Assembly (NCBI GenBank): GCA_002392965.1
Contig: DGIA01000008.1
Span: 70,913-134,912, forward strand
Reading direction: 5' to 3'
From: Bacteroidales bacterium UBA3834
GTDB lineage: Bacteria; Bacteroidota; Bacteroidia; Bacteroidales; P3
Length of the DNA: 64,000 nucleotides
In this document: piece by piece, positions 51,531-58,945 of the stretch
How the letters are laid out: every line of letters starts with the position of its first letter
Numbering within the stretch: the first letter of the stretch is position 1
Translations under genes and position numbers: made by a program
Notes under the pieces: model-generated
Database searches by the model: none
Told to the model about the DNA's origin: nothing
Seen by the model: only the letters and a program-made list of their open reading frames with translations

Positions 51531-53168
51531 ATGAATATAACAGACTTAATCGTTGAGCAACTGAAACAGGGCAAGAGCGTCGAGCTGCCGGGCATCGGCA
51601 CCCTCGCCAGCGAACTGAAAGCGCCGCACCACGACACCGCCAAGGGCATTTTCTATCCCTCCCACCGCATTCCCACTTTCAGCACCGTCATCACGGGTGA
51701 CGAGAGTTTCGTCGGCATACTGGCGGAGCGTGAATGTGTGGGGATGGAGGTAGCACGCCAGATGTGGCGCAACTACACCGATGCCCTCGGCGACAAACTG
51801 CGCCAGACGGGCAGCCATCCCTTCGGCGAACTGGGTACCCTGCAGCACAACGACGGCAACTTCCGATTCGAGCCGGCCGAAGGGTTGATGCTCAGCGTGG
51901 GAGACGAGAAACCCATCGAGAACGTCAAGATATATGCCCACGACAATGAAGACGACCCCTTTGCCCGCTTCTATGCCGAAGGCGTTGCCAACAAAACCGG
52001 GGCCCATGTCGAGCCGAGACCCGACCCCGTCGCGGAACCGGAACCCGTTCCCGCACCAAATCCCGTAAGCCCTTCAAACGAGCCGGAGCCGGAATCTGCT
52101 CCCGAACCTGAACCCGCTCCCGAGCCGGAACCGGAGCCGGAACCCACTCCTGTGGAAAGCCCCGCAAACACGCCAAACGAACCGGAACCCGAACCCGTTC
52201 CTATCGTCGCAGAGAAGCAACCCGAGATGGACGACACCCTGAAGAAACTGGATGAAATGCCCAAGAAGCCGGCGAAAAAAGAGAAGAAAGAACGGCGATT
52301 CCCGTGGTGGATACTGCTGCTCCTGCTACTGCTGCTTCTGCTCGCCGGTGGCGCCTATTACTACATGAACATGCGCGGCGTCACAGAACCTGAGGCCGCC
52401 GTCGCGGAGACCCCGAACACGCATCTGGGCAACATACCTTCAGCCAATGACCTGACCTACAATACCGACCTGCTGGAATACAACAACCGCGACATCGAGC
52501 AGAACCGTGACCAGGTGTGCCGCTACATGGCCGACTACATAGACAATTACCTCGCCTACCGCCACTTCACCGGAGCCCGCGTGCCGATGATCGACCGCGT
52601 GCGCCAATATGTCGGCGACCGCCTCGGCGTCCTGATGGCCGACCGTTACGCCATTCAGCGCTTTTTCCCCCACAACGACTACATTTACAACTACCAGGAA
52701 CCCTGGCTGAAGCAGGGCTTTGCGGCACGCCAACGCCTCACTGTGCAGAAAGAGCTGCTCGACATGCGTGTCCTCGACAGCATCCTTGACCGTGTGGTCA
52801 CCGAATTGGGGTTGGAACCCGACGCAGGAGCACCCCGCACCGCCGAGCAGGTGCAGCAGGTGAAGACCGAAGAGCGCAAAGCCATTGAAAACCGCAAGCC
52901 CAAAGAAGAGCCCGCTCCCGTGAAAGTGAATGTGGAGCAGGACAGCCGTCAGGGGTTTGACATCATCGCCGGCTTCTATCTCGACCGCGCCTCCGCGGCA
53001 CGCCTCACCGCACGTCTGCATGAACTGGGAAGCGATGCCTACATCATCGAGAAGAACAACATGTACTATGTCAGCATGGGCAGCGCCAAGAACCGCACCG
53101 CAGCTGAAGCCTTGTTCAAACACATCAAGGGCTGGTACGACGGTGATGTAGCCATCAAACAATGGTAA
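51531..53168 (+). CDS. HU-like (CCDC81-type) and SPOR-domain membrane protein
   Basis: Residues 1-150 form two HU-like subdomains (VEQLKQGKSVELPGIGTL, then HPFGELGTLQHNDGNFRFEP), as in Bacteroidota HU-CCDC81/SPOR proteins. A Pro-Glu linker rich in PEPEP follows (about 168-235). One transmembrane segment (WWILLLLLLLLLLAGGAYYY, about 258) comes next, then a periplasmic part and a C-terminal SPOR domain (FDIIAGFYLDRASAARLTAR, about 475-545). SPOR domains bind denuded septal peptidoglycan. The protein may link a cytoplasmic surface to the division site; the DNA or protein partner is unknown. It is 15 bases after kdsB. Confidence 0.85.
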   Translation: MNITDLIVEQLKQGKSVELPGIGTLASELKAPHHDTAKGIFYPSHRIPTFSTVITGDESFVGILAERECVGMEVARQMWRNYTDALGDKLRQTGSHPFGELGTLQHNDGNFRFEPAEGLMLSVGDEKPIENVKIYAHDNEDDPFARFYAEGVANKTGAHVEPRPDPVAEPEPVPAPNPVSPSNEPEPESAPEPEPAPEPEPEPEPTPVESPANTPNEPEPEPVPIVAEKQPEMDDTLKKLDEMPKKPAKKEKKERRFPWWILLLLLLLLLLAGGAYYYMNMRGVTEPEAAVAETPNTHLGNIPSANDLTYNTDLLEYNNRDIEQNRDQVCRYMADYIDNYLAYRHFTGARVPMIDRVRQYVGDRLGVLMADRYAIQRFFPHNDYIYNYQEPWLKQGFAARQRLTVQKELLDMRVLDSILDRVVTELGLEPDAGAPRTAEQVQQVKTEERKAIENRKPKEEPAPVKVNVEQDSRQGFDIIAGFYLDRASAARLTARLHELGSDAYIIEKNNMYYVSMGSAKNRTAAEALFKHIKGWYDGDVAIKQW

Positions 53169-53190
53169 TTGAGTGTATAGCGATTAGTTG

Positions 53191-53853
53191 ATGGGACACC
53201 ACAAGTTACAGCGATTCGCCGAGAACCTGACGTTCGACAACCTGTTCCAGGTAGGCTTTGAGCAATTGGAACAGGAAGGATTCGCCCTGAAGGGTAAATG
53301 GCAGGAGCATTTCGGCAATACAAATCCCATCACCCTCGAGTTGGGATGCGGCAAAGGCGACTACACGCTGGCCTTGGCCCGCATACACCCCGAGCGCAAC
53401 TACATCGGTGTCGATATCAAGGGCGCACGCCTGTGGCGCGGAGCCAAGACGGCCATCGAAGAGCCTCTGCTCAACGTGGCATTTATCCGCACACGAATAG
53501 AGCTAATCGACCGCTTTTTCTCCGAGGGCGAGGTGAGCGAGATATGGATCACCTTCTGCGACCCGCAGCTCAAGAAGCCCAACAAACGACTCACGGCGCC
53601 ACGCTTCCTCGACACCTACAGCCGCTTCCTCGCGCCGCAAAGCATCATGCACCTCAAAACCGACAGCCAGGATCTCTACGACTACACCCTCAACGAGGTG
53701 CTTCCGACACGCGACGTGGAGATACTCGCCAGCACCAACGACCTCTACAACAGTAATTATGAGGGTGAGGCCAAGCTCACCCAAACCTTCTACGAGCGCA
53801 TGTTCCTCGCCGAAGGCAAACCCATCACCTACATCAAGTGGAGAAACAATTAA
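53191..53853 (+). CDS. trmB: tRNA (guanine-N7)-methyltransferase
   Basis: TrmB makes m7G46 in tRNA. Motifs are LELGCGKGDYTLALAR (SAM binding, about 50), NYIGVDIKGARLWRGAK (about 71) and WITFCDPQLKKPNKRL (about 115), where FCDPQ replaces the usual FPDPW. TETEGEG-like final motifs are only partly visible. The ATG at 53191 is chosen over an upstream in-frame TTG. The 220 residues fit Bacteroidota TrmB. Confidence 0.88.
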   Translation: MGHHKLQRFAENLTFDNLFQVGFEQLEQEGFALKGKWQEHFGNTNPITLELGCGKGDYTLALARIHPERNYIGVDIKGARLWRGAKTAIEEPLLNVAFIRTRIELIDRFFSEGEVSEIWITFCDPQLKKPNKRLTAPRFLDTYSRFLAPQSIMHLKTDSQDLYDYTLNEVLPTRDVEILASTNDLYNSNYEGEAKLTQTFYERMFLAEGKPITYIKWRNN

Positions 53854-53890
53854 CATAAAACAATAACAAACAAATAAAACAATCATCATT

Positions 53891-54631
53891 ATGTCAGGAC
53901 ACAACAAATGGTCTAAGATTAAGAGAGCCAAAGGAGCAGCCGATGCCAAGCGCTCGAAACAGTGGAGCAACATTCTGAAGCAGGTCACCATCGCCGTGCG
54001 CGAAGGTGGTCCCGACCCCGACAGCAACCCCCGCCTGCGTCTGCTCATCCAGAACGCCCGTGGCTGCAACATGCCCAAGGACACCCTGCAGCGTTCCATC
54101 AACAAAGCCAACGACAAGGATGCCGCCCAGATGCTGGAGCTCACCTTCGAGTGCCACGTCAATCACGGCATCGCCCTCTTCATCGAGGCCCTCTCGGACA
54201 ACAACAACCGTACCGTGGCCAACGTGAAGAGCATCATGAACAAGAACGGCGGCACGCTGGAAACCAACGGCAGCCTCGCCTTCCTCTTCACGCGCAAGGG
54301 TGTCTTTGTGGTGCCCCGCAAACCCGAAATGGACATCGAAGAGTTGGAAATGGAGCTCATCGACGGCGGTCTTGAAGAGATGGAGGCCGACGACGAATAC
54401 CTGACCCTTTACACCGCCTACGAGGACTTCGGCAACATGGTGAAGATGCTGGAGCAGAAAGGCATCGAATGTGAGAGCGCCGAACTGCAGCGCATCCCCA
54501 ACACCCTGCGTCAGGTCGATACCGAAACCATCCGCAAGGTAATGAAAATCATCAATATCCTTGAGGAGGACGAGGACGTCACCAATGTCTATCACGACAT
54601 GGAGATCCCCGACGACTTCGAAGAGGAATAA
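53891..54631 (+). CDS. YebC/PmpR-TACO1 family protein
   Basis: The N-terminus SGHNKWSKIKRAKGAADAKR is the family signature, followed by GPDPDSNPRLRLLIQNARG and the GGTLETNGSLAFLFTRKG block. Family members were described as transcriptional regulators and more recently as translation factors that ease ribosome stalling at proline-rich motifs. At 246 residues it is full length. The stop overlaps the rsmI start by one base (TAATG). Confidence 0.93.
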   Translation: MSGHNKWSKIKRAKGAADAKRSKQWSNILKQVTIAVREGGPDPDSNPRLRLLIQNARGCNMPKDTLQRSINKANDKDAAQMLELTFECHVNHGIALFIEALSDNNNRTVANVKSIMNKNGGTLETNGSLAFLFTRKGVFVVPRKPEMDIEELEMELIDGGLEEMEADDEYLTLYTAYEDFGNMVKMLEQKGIECESAELQRIPNTLRQVDTETIRKVMKIINILEEDEDVTNVYHDMEIPDDFEEE

Positions 54632-55302
54632 TGTCGAAATTGTTTTTAGTACCGACACCTGTTGGGAACCTCGGCGACATGACTTATCGTGGAGTCGAGG
54701 TTCTCCGCTCTGTCGATCTCATCCTGGCCGAGGACACGCGCACCAGTCGTGTGCTCCTGCAGCATTACGGCATCGAGACGCCACTCCAGAGCTACCACAT
54801 CTTCAACGAGCACCAGACGGTAGCGGGGCTGGTGGAACGTCTGAAGGCGGGAACAACCATCGCTGTGATTACCGATGCCGGCACCCCTGGCATCAGCGAC
54901 CCCGGGTTCCTGCTGGTGCGAGAAGCGGTAAAAGAAGGCATCGACGTGGAATGCCTGCCGGGTGCCACAGCCTTCGTGCCGGCACTTATCGACAGCGGCC
55001 TGCCGTGCGACCGATTCGTCTTCCTCGGCTTCCTGCCACACAAGAAAGGACGCCAGACGGCCATCCACGCCCTCACCGACGAGCAGCGCACGATAATCAT
55101 CTACGAGAGCCCCTACCGCCTCGTAAAACTATTGGAAGAACTCGTCGCCGTGTTGGGCGAAGACCGCCAAGTGAGCGTCAGCCGCGAGATAAGTAAACTC
55201 CACGCTGAAACCGCCCGAGGAACCCTCGCCGAGGTCCTTGCCCACTTCAAAGAAAAAGAAGTCAAAGGCGAAATAGTCGTCATCCTCTCCGGCAAACAAT
55301 GA
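54631..55302 (+). CDS. rsmI: 16S rRNA (cytidine-1402-2'-O)-methyltransferase
   Basis: RsmI methylates C1402 in the decoding centre. Motifs are LFLVPTPVGNLGDMTYRGV (residues 4-22), AEDTRTSRVLL (about 34), VITDAGTPGISDPGFLLVRE (about 79) and GFLPHKKGR. The 223 residues match the short Bacteroidota form. Translation is coupled to the YebC gene, a sensible pairing of two ribosome-related functions. Confidence 0.95.
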   Translation: MSKLFLVPTPVGNLGDMTYRGVEVLRSVDLILAEDTRTSRVLLQHYGIETPLQSYHIFNEHQTVAGLVERLKAGTTIAVITDAGTPGISDPGFLLVREAVKEGIDVECLPGATAFVPALIDSGLPCDRFVFLGFLPHKKGRQTAIHALTDEQRTIIIYESPYRLVKLLEELVAVLGEDRQVSVSREISKLHAETARGTLAEVLAHFKEKEVKGEIVVILSGKQ

Positions 55303-55323
55303 CACTTAACTCATAACTGAATC

Positions 55324-55809
55324 GTGCCCATCACAACATTCATCTTCCGCCTCGCCTGCGCCCTTGTCGCTGGCATCATCATCGGCACCCAACGTGAACT
55401 CAAGCAGCGCCAAGCCGGTCTCACCACTAACTCGCTGGTATCCGTCGGTGCCTGCCTTTTCATCCTCCTCAGCGAGAGCGTCATCATGCACGCCATCGCC
55501 ACAGGCGGCCCCGTAAACAACGACAACCTGCGCGTTCTGAGCCAAGTAGTCACCGGCATCGGCTTCCTCGGTGCCGGCGTCATCATGAAAGACGGATTGA
55601 CCATTCACGGCCTCTCGTCGGCAGCGACAATATGGTGCTCCGCCGCCGTGGGTTGCATCTGCGGATTCGGTTTTTGGCCCGAAGCAGCTATCGCCGTTGG
55701 AGTCATCATCCTCATCAACTGGGGATTGAAGAGTCTTGAACCCTTTATCAAGAAGACCTTCAGAAAAGGTGAGGAGGAGCGGAATACCCCTGACGACAAT
55801 TCAAAATAG
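55324..55809 (+). CDS. MgtC/SapB family membrane protein
   Basis: Start is GTG at 55324. The 161 residues contain four hydrophobic segments and the family motifs GTQRELKQRQAGLTTNSLVS and GFLGAGVIMKDG, then GLSSAATIWCSAAVGC. The long C-terminal ACT-like domain of MgtC is absent; it is a SapB-like short form. Members affect magnesium homeostasis or ATP synthase activity in some pathogens; here the role is unknown. Confidence 0.88.
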   Translation: MPITTFIFRLACALVAGIIIGTQRELKQRQAGLTTNSLVSVGACLFILLSESVIMHAIATGGPVNNDNLRVLSQVVTGIGFLGAGVIMKDGLTIHGLSSAATIWCSAAVGCICGFGFWPEAAIAVGVIILINWGLKSLEPFIKKTFRKGEEERNTPDDNSK

Positions 55810-55848
55810 GCTCTCGTCAGACAGAAATGGATTATTCTTCCATAACCA

Positions 55849-56082
55849 CTAATTCTTGACCATTTCACATAGTTTGTCTTCCCTTATGACCTTCGGCGCC
55901 GCCTTTCCGGCCAGCACCAGAATTTTTTTACCCTTACGGTAGACATGCAGCTGCCGCGAACGCACCACGGCCGTCAGCTCCGGATCATCCTGCATCGCCA
56001 GCCATAGGCGATGGTATTCGCCATTCTCGTCGAACAGCTTCCGCTGCAGATGCGAGCACATATTGGTTGTATCAATTGTCAT
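55849..56082 (-). CDS. Short hypothetical protein, probably an N-terminal remnant
   Basis: The ATG at 56082 gives a 77-residue product: a hydrophilic N-terminus, then DENGEYHRLWLAMQDDPELT and VRSRQLHVYRKGKKILVL. The pattern recalls the opening of larger Bacteroidota proteins of unknown function, but the rest is missing. It begins three bases after the stop of the YdeI-like gene. Function unknown. Confidence 0.45.
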   Translation of the reverse strand: MTIDTTNMCSHLQRKLFDENGEYHRLWLAMQDDPELTAVVRSRQLHVYRKGKKILVLAGKAAPKVIREDKLCEMVKN

Positions 56083-56084
56083 CT

Positions 56085-56423
56085 TCAAATAGGATTCAAT
56101 TTCATTTTTCCCGCCTCCGTCATCAATCCCCGCTGCTCCAGTTCCCGGCACCGCTCCCGGTTGCGCTCTGTCCAGTGGCTGTTCTTCCTTCGCGGCGAGA
56201 GGCGCTGTGCCAGCCGTCCGTCGGGCAGCCGCTTGCAGGTGGAGTCAATCCATCCATAGCAGAGCGCCTCCTCAACGACCTCCACATACGGCAGCGCATC
56301 GGCCATCGATTGCTTGCCGCGATAGGTGGCCACCCACACCTCGCGCTCCGATTGGTGGTGTTCAAACAACCAGCGGCGCAACGCCGCGCGGTCATCATAT
56401 TCCAAGAGGAGCGTTATATCCAT
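56085..56423 (-). CDS. YdeI/OmpD-associated family protein, C-terminally short
   Basis: The 112-residue product contains the family core VEVVEEALCYGWIDSTCKRL and LAQRLSPRRKNSHWTERNRE. Complete members are close to 190 residues and carry a C-terminal half that is absent here. Its start lies inside the end of the ferredoxin-flavodoxin gene (29-base overlap). It may be a decayed gene or a short functional form. Confidence 0.7.
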   Translation of the reverse strand: MDITLLLEYDDRAALRRWLFEHHQSEREVWVATYRGKQSMADALPYVEVVEEALCYGWIDSTCKRLPDGRLAQRLSPRRKNSHWTERNRERCRELEQRGLMTEAGKMKLNPI

Positions 56424-57261
56424 CTATCTGTTGTTTTATCGTTTCTGCCACAAAGAACTCTGCCCGCTTCGGGGCAGCGAAGGTGCGCTCAATCATGGCC
56501 ACATGCGAGAGATATTCAGGGTCGGTGAAGACGATGGCACCGCTCGGGCAACGACGGCGGCATGCCTGGCATTTGATGCAGATGCCGTCGAAAGTCGGCA
56601 TTCCATCTTTCGCTCCGATACTCCCCATAGGGCACACCTCCAAACACTCGCCGCAGCGCGTGCACAACTCGTTGTTGCACGAGGGCTTGGCCTTGAGGAA
56701 TCCCGCAGGGGCGTTGTTGGCATTCAAGGGAGCATAGTATTTTTCGGGATGCGCCTCACCAGGAACGTCTATAGTTGAAAGTTGAGAGTCGAAAGTTGAA
56801 AGTTTATCTACCACCTGCGCGGCGAAACGGTCAAGCCCCGCAATGTCCTCCTCGTTTGGTCGTCCTGCACCCAAGGTGTCGCTGAAAGCATGGCGCGTCA
56901 CCATAGCGGCGGCGCCGACGGGATGCATGCCGCCCTCCTCCATCAGGCCCACCAACTCGGCCAGCGCGTTGTCGTAGGCGCGGTTGCCAAAGGTGACGAG
57001 CGCCACAGCCGGATTGCCGTCGGCATGGAGTGCACGACGCACGTAGTCGAGCGTCTTGTTGGGTATGCGTCCCGCATAGACGGGCGTCGCCCACACGACG
57101 ACATCACCCGCCTCCACCTGTGGCAGCGTCTCGCGCTCACGCGGCAAGGTGTAGGAATGGTATTCCACCTCGGCATTCAGCAGCGCACCCAGCCGGTCGC
57201 CCAGGTGCTGCGCTACCTGCCACGTGCCTCCCGCAGGGCTGAAATAGAAGACCCTGATCAT
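56395..57261 (-). CDS. EFR1-type flavodoxin-ferredoxin fusion protein
   Basis: The N-terminal half (MIRVFYFSPAGGTWQVAQHL to about residue 165) is a flavodoxin-like domain with an FMN phosphate loop. The C-terminal part has two [4Fe-4S] motifs: CTRCGECLEVCP (about 217) and CIKCQACRRRCP (about 245). It belongs to the EFR1 family, thought to move electrons in anaerobes. An in-frame run of heptamers encodes KLSTFDSQLSTID between the halves (about 150-165). The start at 57261 is chosen because upstream sequence is not flavodoxin-like. It lies in a minus-strand group of small redox genes. Confidence 0.85.
   Translation of the reverse strand: MIRVFYFSPAGGTWQVAQHLGDRLGALLNAEVEYHSYTLPRERETLPQVEAGDVVVWATPVYAGRIPNKTLDYVRRALHADGNPAVALVTFGNRAYDNALAELVGLMEEGGMHPVGAAAMVTRHAFSDTLGAGRPNEEDIAGLDRFAAQVVDKLSTFDSQLSTIDVPGEAHPEKYYAPLNANNAPAGFLKAKPSCNNELCTRCGECLEVCPMGSIGAKDGMPTFDGICIKCQACRRRCPSGAIVFTDPEYLSHVAMIERTFAAPKRAEFFVAETIKQQIDGYNAPLGI
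56773..56807. repeat. Heptamer run inside the EFR1-type gene
   Basis: Five heptamers, AGTTGAA, AGTTGAG, AGTCGAA, AGTTGAA, AGTTTAT (plus-strand reading), lie in the interdomain linker and keep the frame open. Confidence 0.8.
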
Positions 57262-57274
57262 ATAATTTCTTAAC

Positions 57275-57754
57275 TTAAAACCTGCGTGTGCGACGACAAT
57301 ATTCCTTGTATTCGACGCCAAAGTCACGTTGCAGACGCCGTTCCTCGCTGATAACCTGCACCAGCATGATGGCGAAGAAGGCCACCCACACCAGTGCCGC
57401 CTGCCAGGTCCACAGCCACACCACGCACCCAGCCAGGAAGGTCAGCGTGCCGGTGAGCATCGGGTTGCGGTTGAGGCGATAGGGGCCGTCGGTCATCAGG
57501 TGCTGCGTGCGCGGCGCCACCTCGTGGCCGAAGGCGTCCATCGGGTTGCCCTTGCCGCGACGTTTCATATAGACGATCGTCCAGATGCTCAGCGACAAAC
57601 CGCCAACCATAAGCACTCCTGTAATCACCGCCTTCAAGGCTCCGATGTGCACTATTGGCGGCATTCCCGATGCCAGCCACATCACCGCCGGCATCAGCAC
57701 CACGAAAAGCAACGCGCCCAGCAGATATCCAAATATTTCTTTCAAAGATTTCAC
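57275..57754 (-). CDS. Isoprenylcysteine carboxylmethyltransferase-like membrane protein
   Basis: Four hydrophobic segments and the C-terminal signature GPYRLNRNPMLTGTL followed by EERRLQRDFGVEYKEYCRR define the ICMT/phospholipid-methyltransferase-like membrane family. The 159 residues are typical. Bacterial substrates are mostly unknown. It starts 27 bases after the flavodoxin-family gene and ends 14 bases before the EFR1 gene. Confidence 0.82.
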   Translation of the reverse strand: MKSLKEIFGYLLGALLFVVLMPAVMWLASGMPPIVHIGALKAVITGVLMVGGLSLSIWTIVYMKRRGKGNPMDAFGHEVAPRTQHLMTDGPYRLNRNPMLTGTLTFLAGCVVWLWTWQAALVWVAFFAIMLVQVISEERRLQRDFGVEYKEYCRRTRRF

Positions 57755-57781
57755 ACTTCCGTCATTTTTCCCGTCACCCCA

Positions 57782-58429
57782 TCATTGTGTTATAACACCT
57801 TCCGCCATCTTCCTTCCCGCCTCGAAGGCCCGCTGCAAGTCCTCCTGCCAATGCTCGTCGCGATATTGGCGCTTGGCCTCTTCCGAGAAGCCGGCAAGTT
57901 CGAAGCGGCTGTAGTCCTTCACCTGATAAGTGTTGTAGGCAACCAGGCGTTGCGGCTGACCGAGGGCTCCGGCCAGGCAATGCTCCATCGAGCCGTAGCC
58001 GTTGCTGTTGTTCCGCTCGGGCAGGCCGTTCATCGTCTCCACCAGCACCACAGGCATCCGCTTCGGAGCCGTAAGGCTGTAGTCGTTGTACGAGAGCCAC
58101 GGGAACGCCAGCCGCTCGAGGAAGGTACGCATCTGTCCCGTCACATCGCCGAAGTAGATCGGCGACCCCAGCACCAAGCCGTCGGCTTGCGCAATCTTCT
58201 CCAATATGGGCGTCAACGCATCCTTGAAACGGCACACATTCGAGGCTTTACCTTTGATTTTGCACGCCATGCAGGACATACACCCTTTGTAGTCGAGATC
58301 GTAGAGACGCACCATCTTCACTTCAATCCCATCGCCCACAGACATTGCCCCATCGGCAAATTTCTGCAGCATAGCGGCCGTATTGAAATTCCTCCGCGGC
58401 CCTCCGTCGATAATGACAATCTTCTTCAT
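57782..58429 (-). CDS. Flavodoxin-family NAD(P)H-dependent oxidoreductase
   Basis: The start KKIVIIDGGPRRNFNTAAML is the FMN phosphate loop region. GCMSCMACK follows near residue 50 and GLVLGSPIYFGDVTGQMRTF near 84. This is the iron-sulfur-flavoprotein-like or NADPH-FMN reductase branch, often found in anaerobes. The 215 residues are complete. A TATCTTTG -7 box lies at 58490-58497; the gene heads the minus-strand group that ends near 55849. Confidence 0.85.
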   Translation of the reverse strand: MKKIVIIDGGPRRNFNTAAMLQKFADGAMSVGDGIEVKMVRLYDLDYKGCMSCMACKIKGKASNVCRFKDALTPILEKIAQADGLVLGSPIYFGDVTGQMRTFLERLAFPWLSYNDYSLTAPKRMPVVLVETMNGLPERNNSNGYGSMEHCLAGALGQPQRLVAYNTYQVKDYSRFELAGFSEEAKRQYRDEHWQEDLQRAFEAGRKMAEGVITQ

Positions 58430-58489
58430 AAATATCTTTTTTTGCTCGTTATCTTGTTATAACCTTTTCTCGTTTGTGTTTTGAAGTTG

Positions 58490-58497
58490 CAAAGATA
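58490..58497 (-). promoter_or_regulatory. -7 box of the redox gene group
   Basis: TATCTTTG on the minus strand, 61 bases upstream of the start at 58429; the -33 element is weak. Confidence 0.6.
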
Positions 58498-58622
58498 CGA
58501 AACATTTCCATATCTGCGGAAGACAATCCACAAAACACAGTATAACAGCACCCTCAAAGCCCCCCCCTGACAACGGAAAACATTTTCTCCTCTGCCATTC
58601 TTAGAGCGCACCCCCATAGTCG

Positions 58623-58630
58623 TATCTTTG
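58623..58630 (+). promoter_or_regulatory. -7 box with no assigned gene
   Basis: TATCTTTG on the plus strand begins a possible transcript reading towards htpG, with a 12-codon frame (MRLGSIQTIIKL, ATG at 58707) before the 11-nt array. No other gene is seen in 58498-58945. Confidence 0.4.
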
Positions 58631-58731
58631 CACTCGGGAAGGGTCTCTCCATCCAACCCCAAAAGCTCAACAAGAGTTCTTTGACACACTGAGAAACCAA
58701 TCAACCATGAGACTTGGCTCCATCCAAACCA

Positions 58732-58808
58732 TAATCAAACTTTAACCAAGCTCTAACCTAGTTCTAACTTAGGAGTAACCTAAGTGTAACCTAGTACCAA
58801 CAATCCGG
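58732..58808. repeat. 11-nt tandem array upstream of htpG
   Basis: Six to seven units stay in phase: TAATCAAACTT, TAACCAAGCTC, TAACCTAGTTC, TAACTTAGGAG, TAACCTAAGTG, TAACCTAGTAC, then a degenerate unit. The array ends 137 bases before the htpG start. Confidence 0.8.
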
Positions 58809-58945
58809 AACCACTTCCCAGCGACTGCCATTTTGTCAGCCATCTGCCATTTGGCACGGATGTTGTCTTATCTCAATCAGAACTATCAGAACAATCTGAA
58901 TTCTTTTAGTTCTTTTCGTTTTGATTGAAACAAAAAAAAGATATT

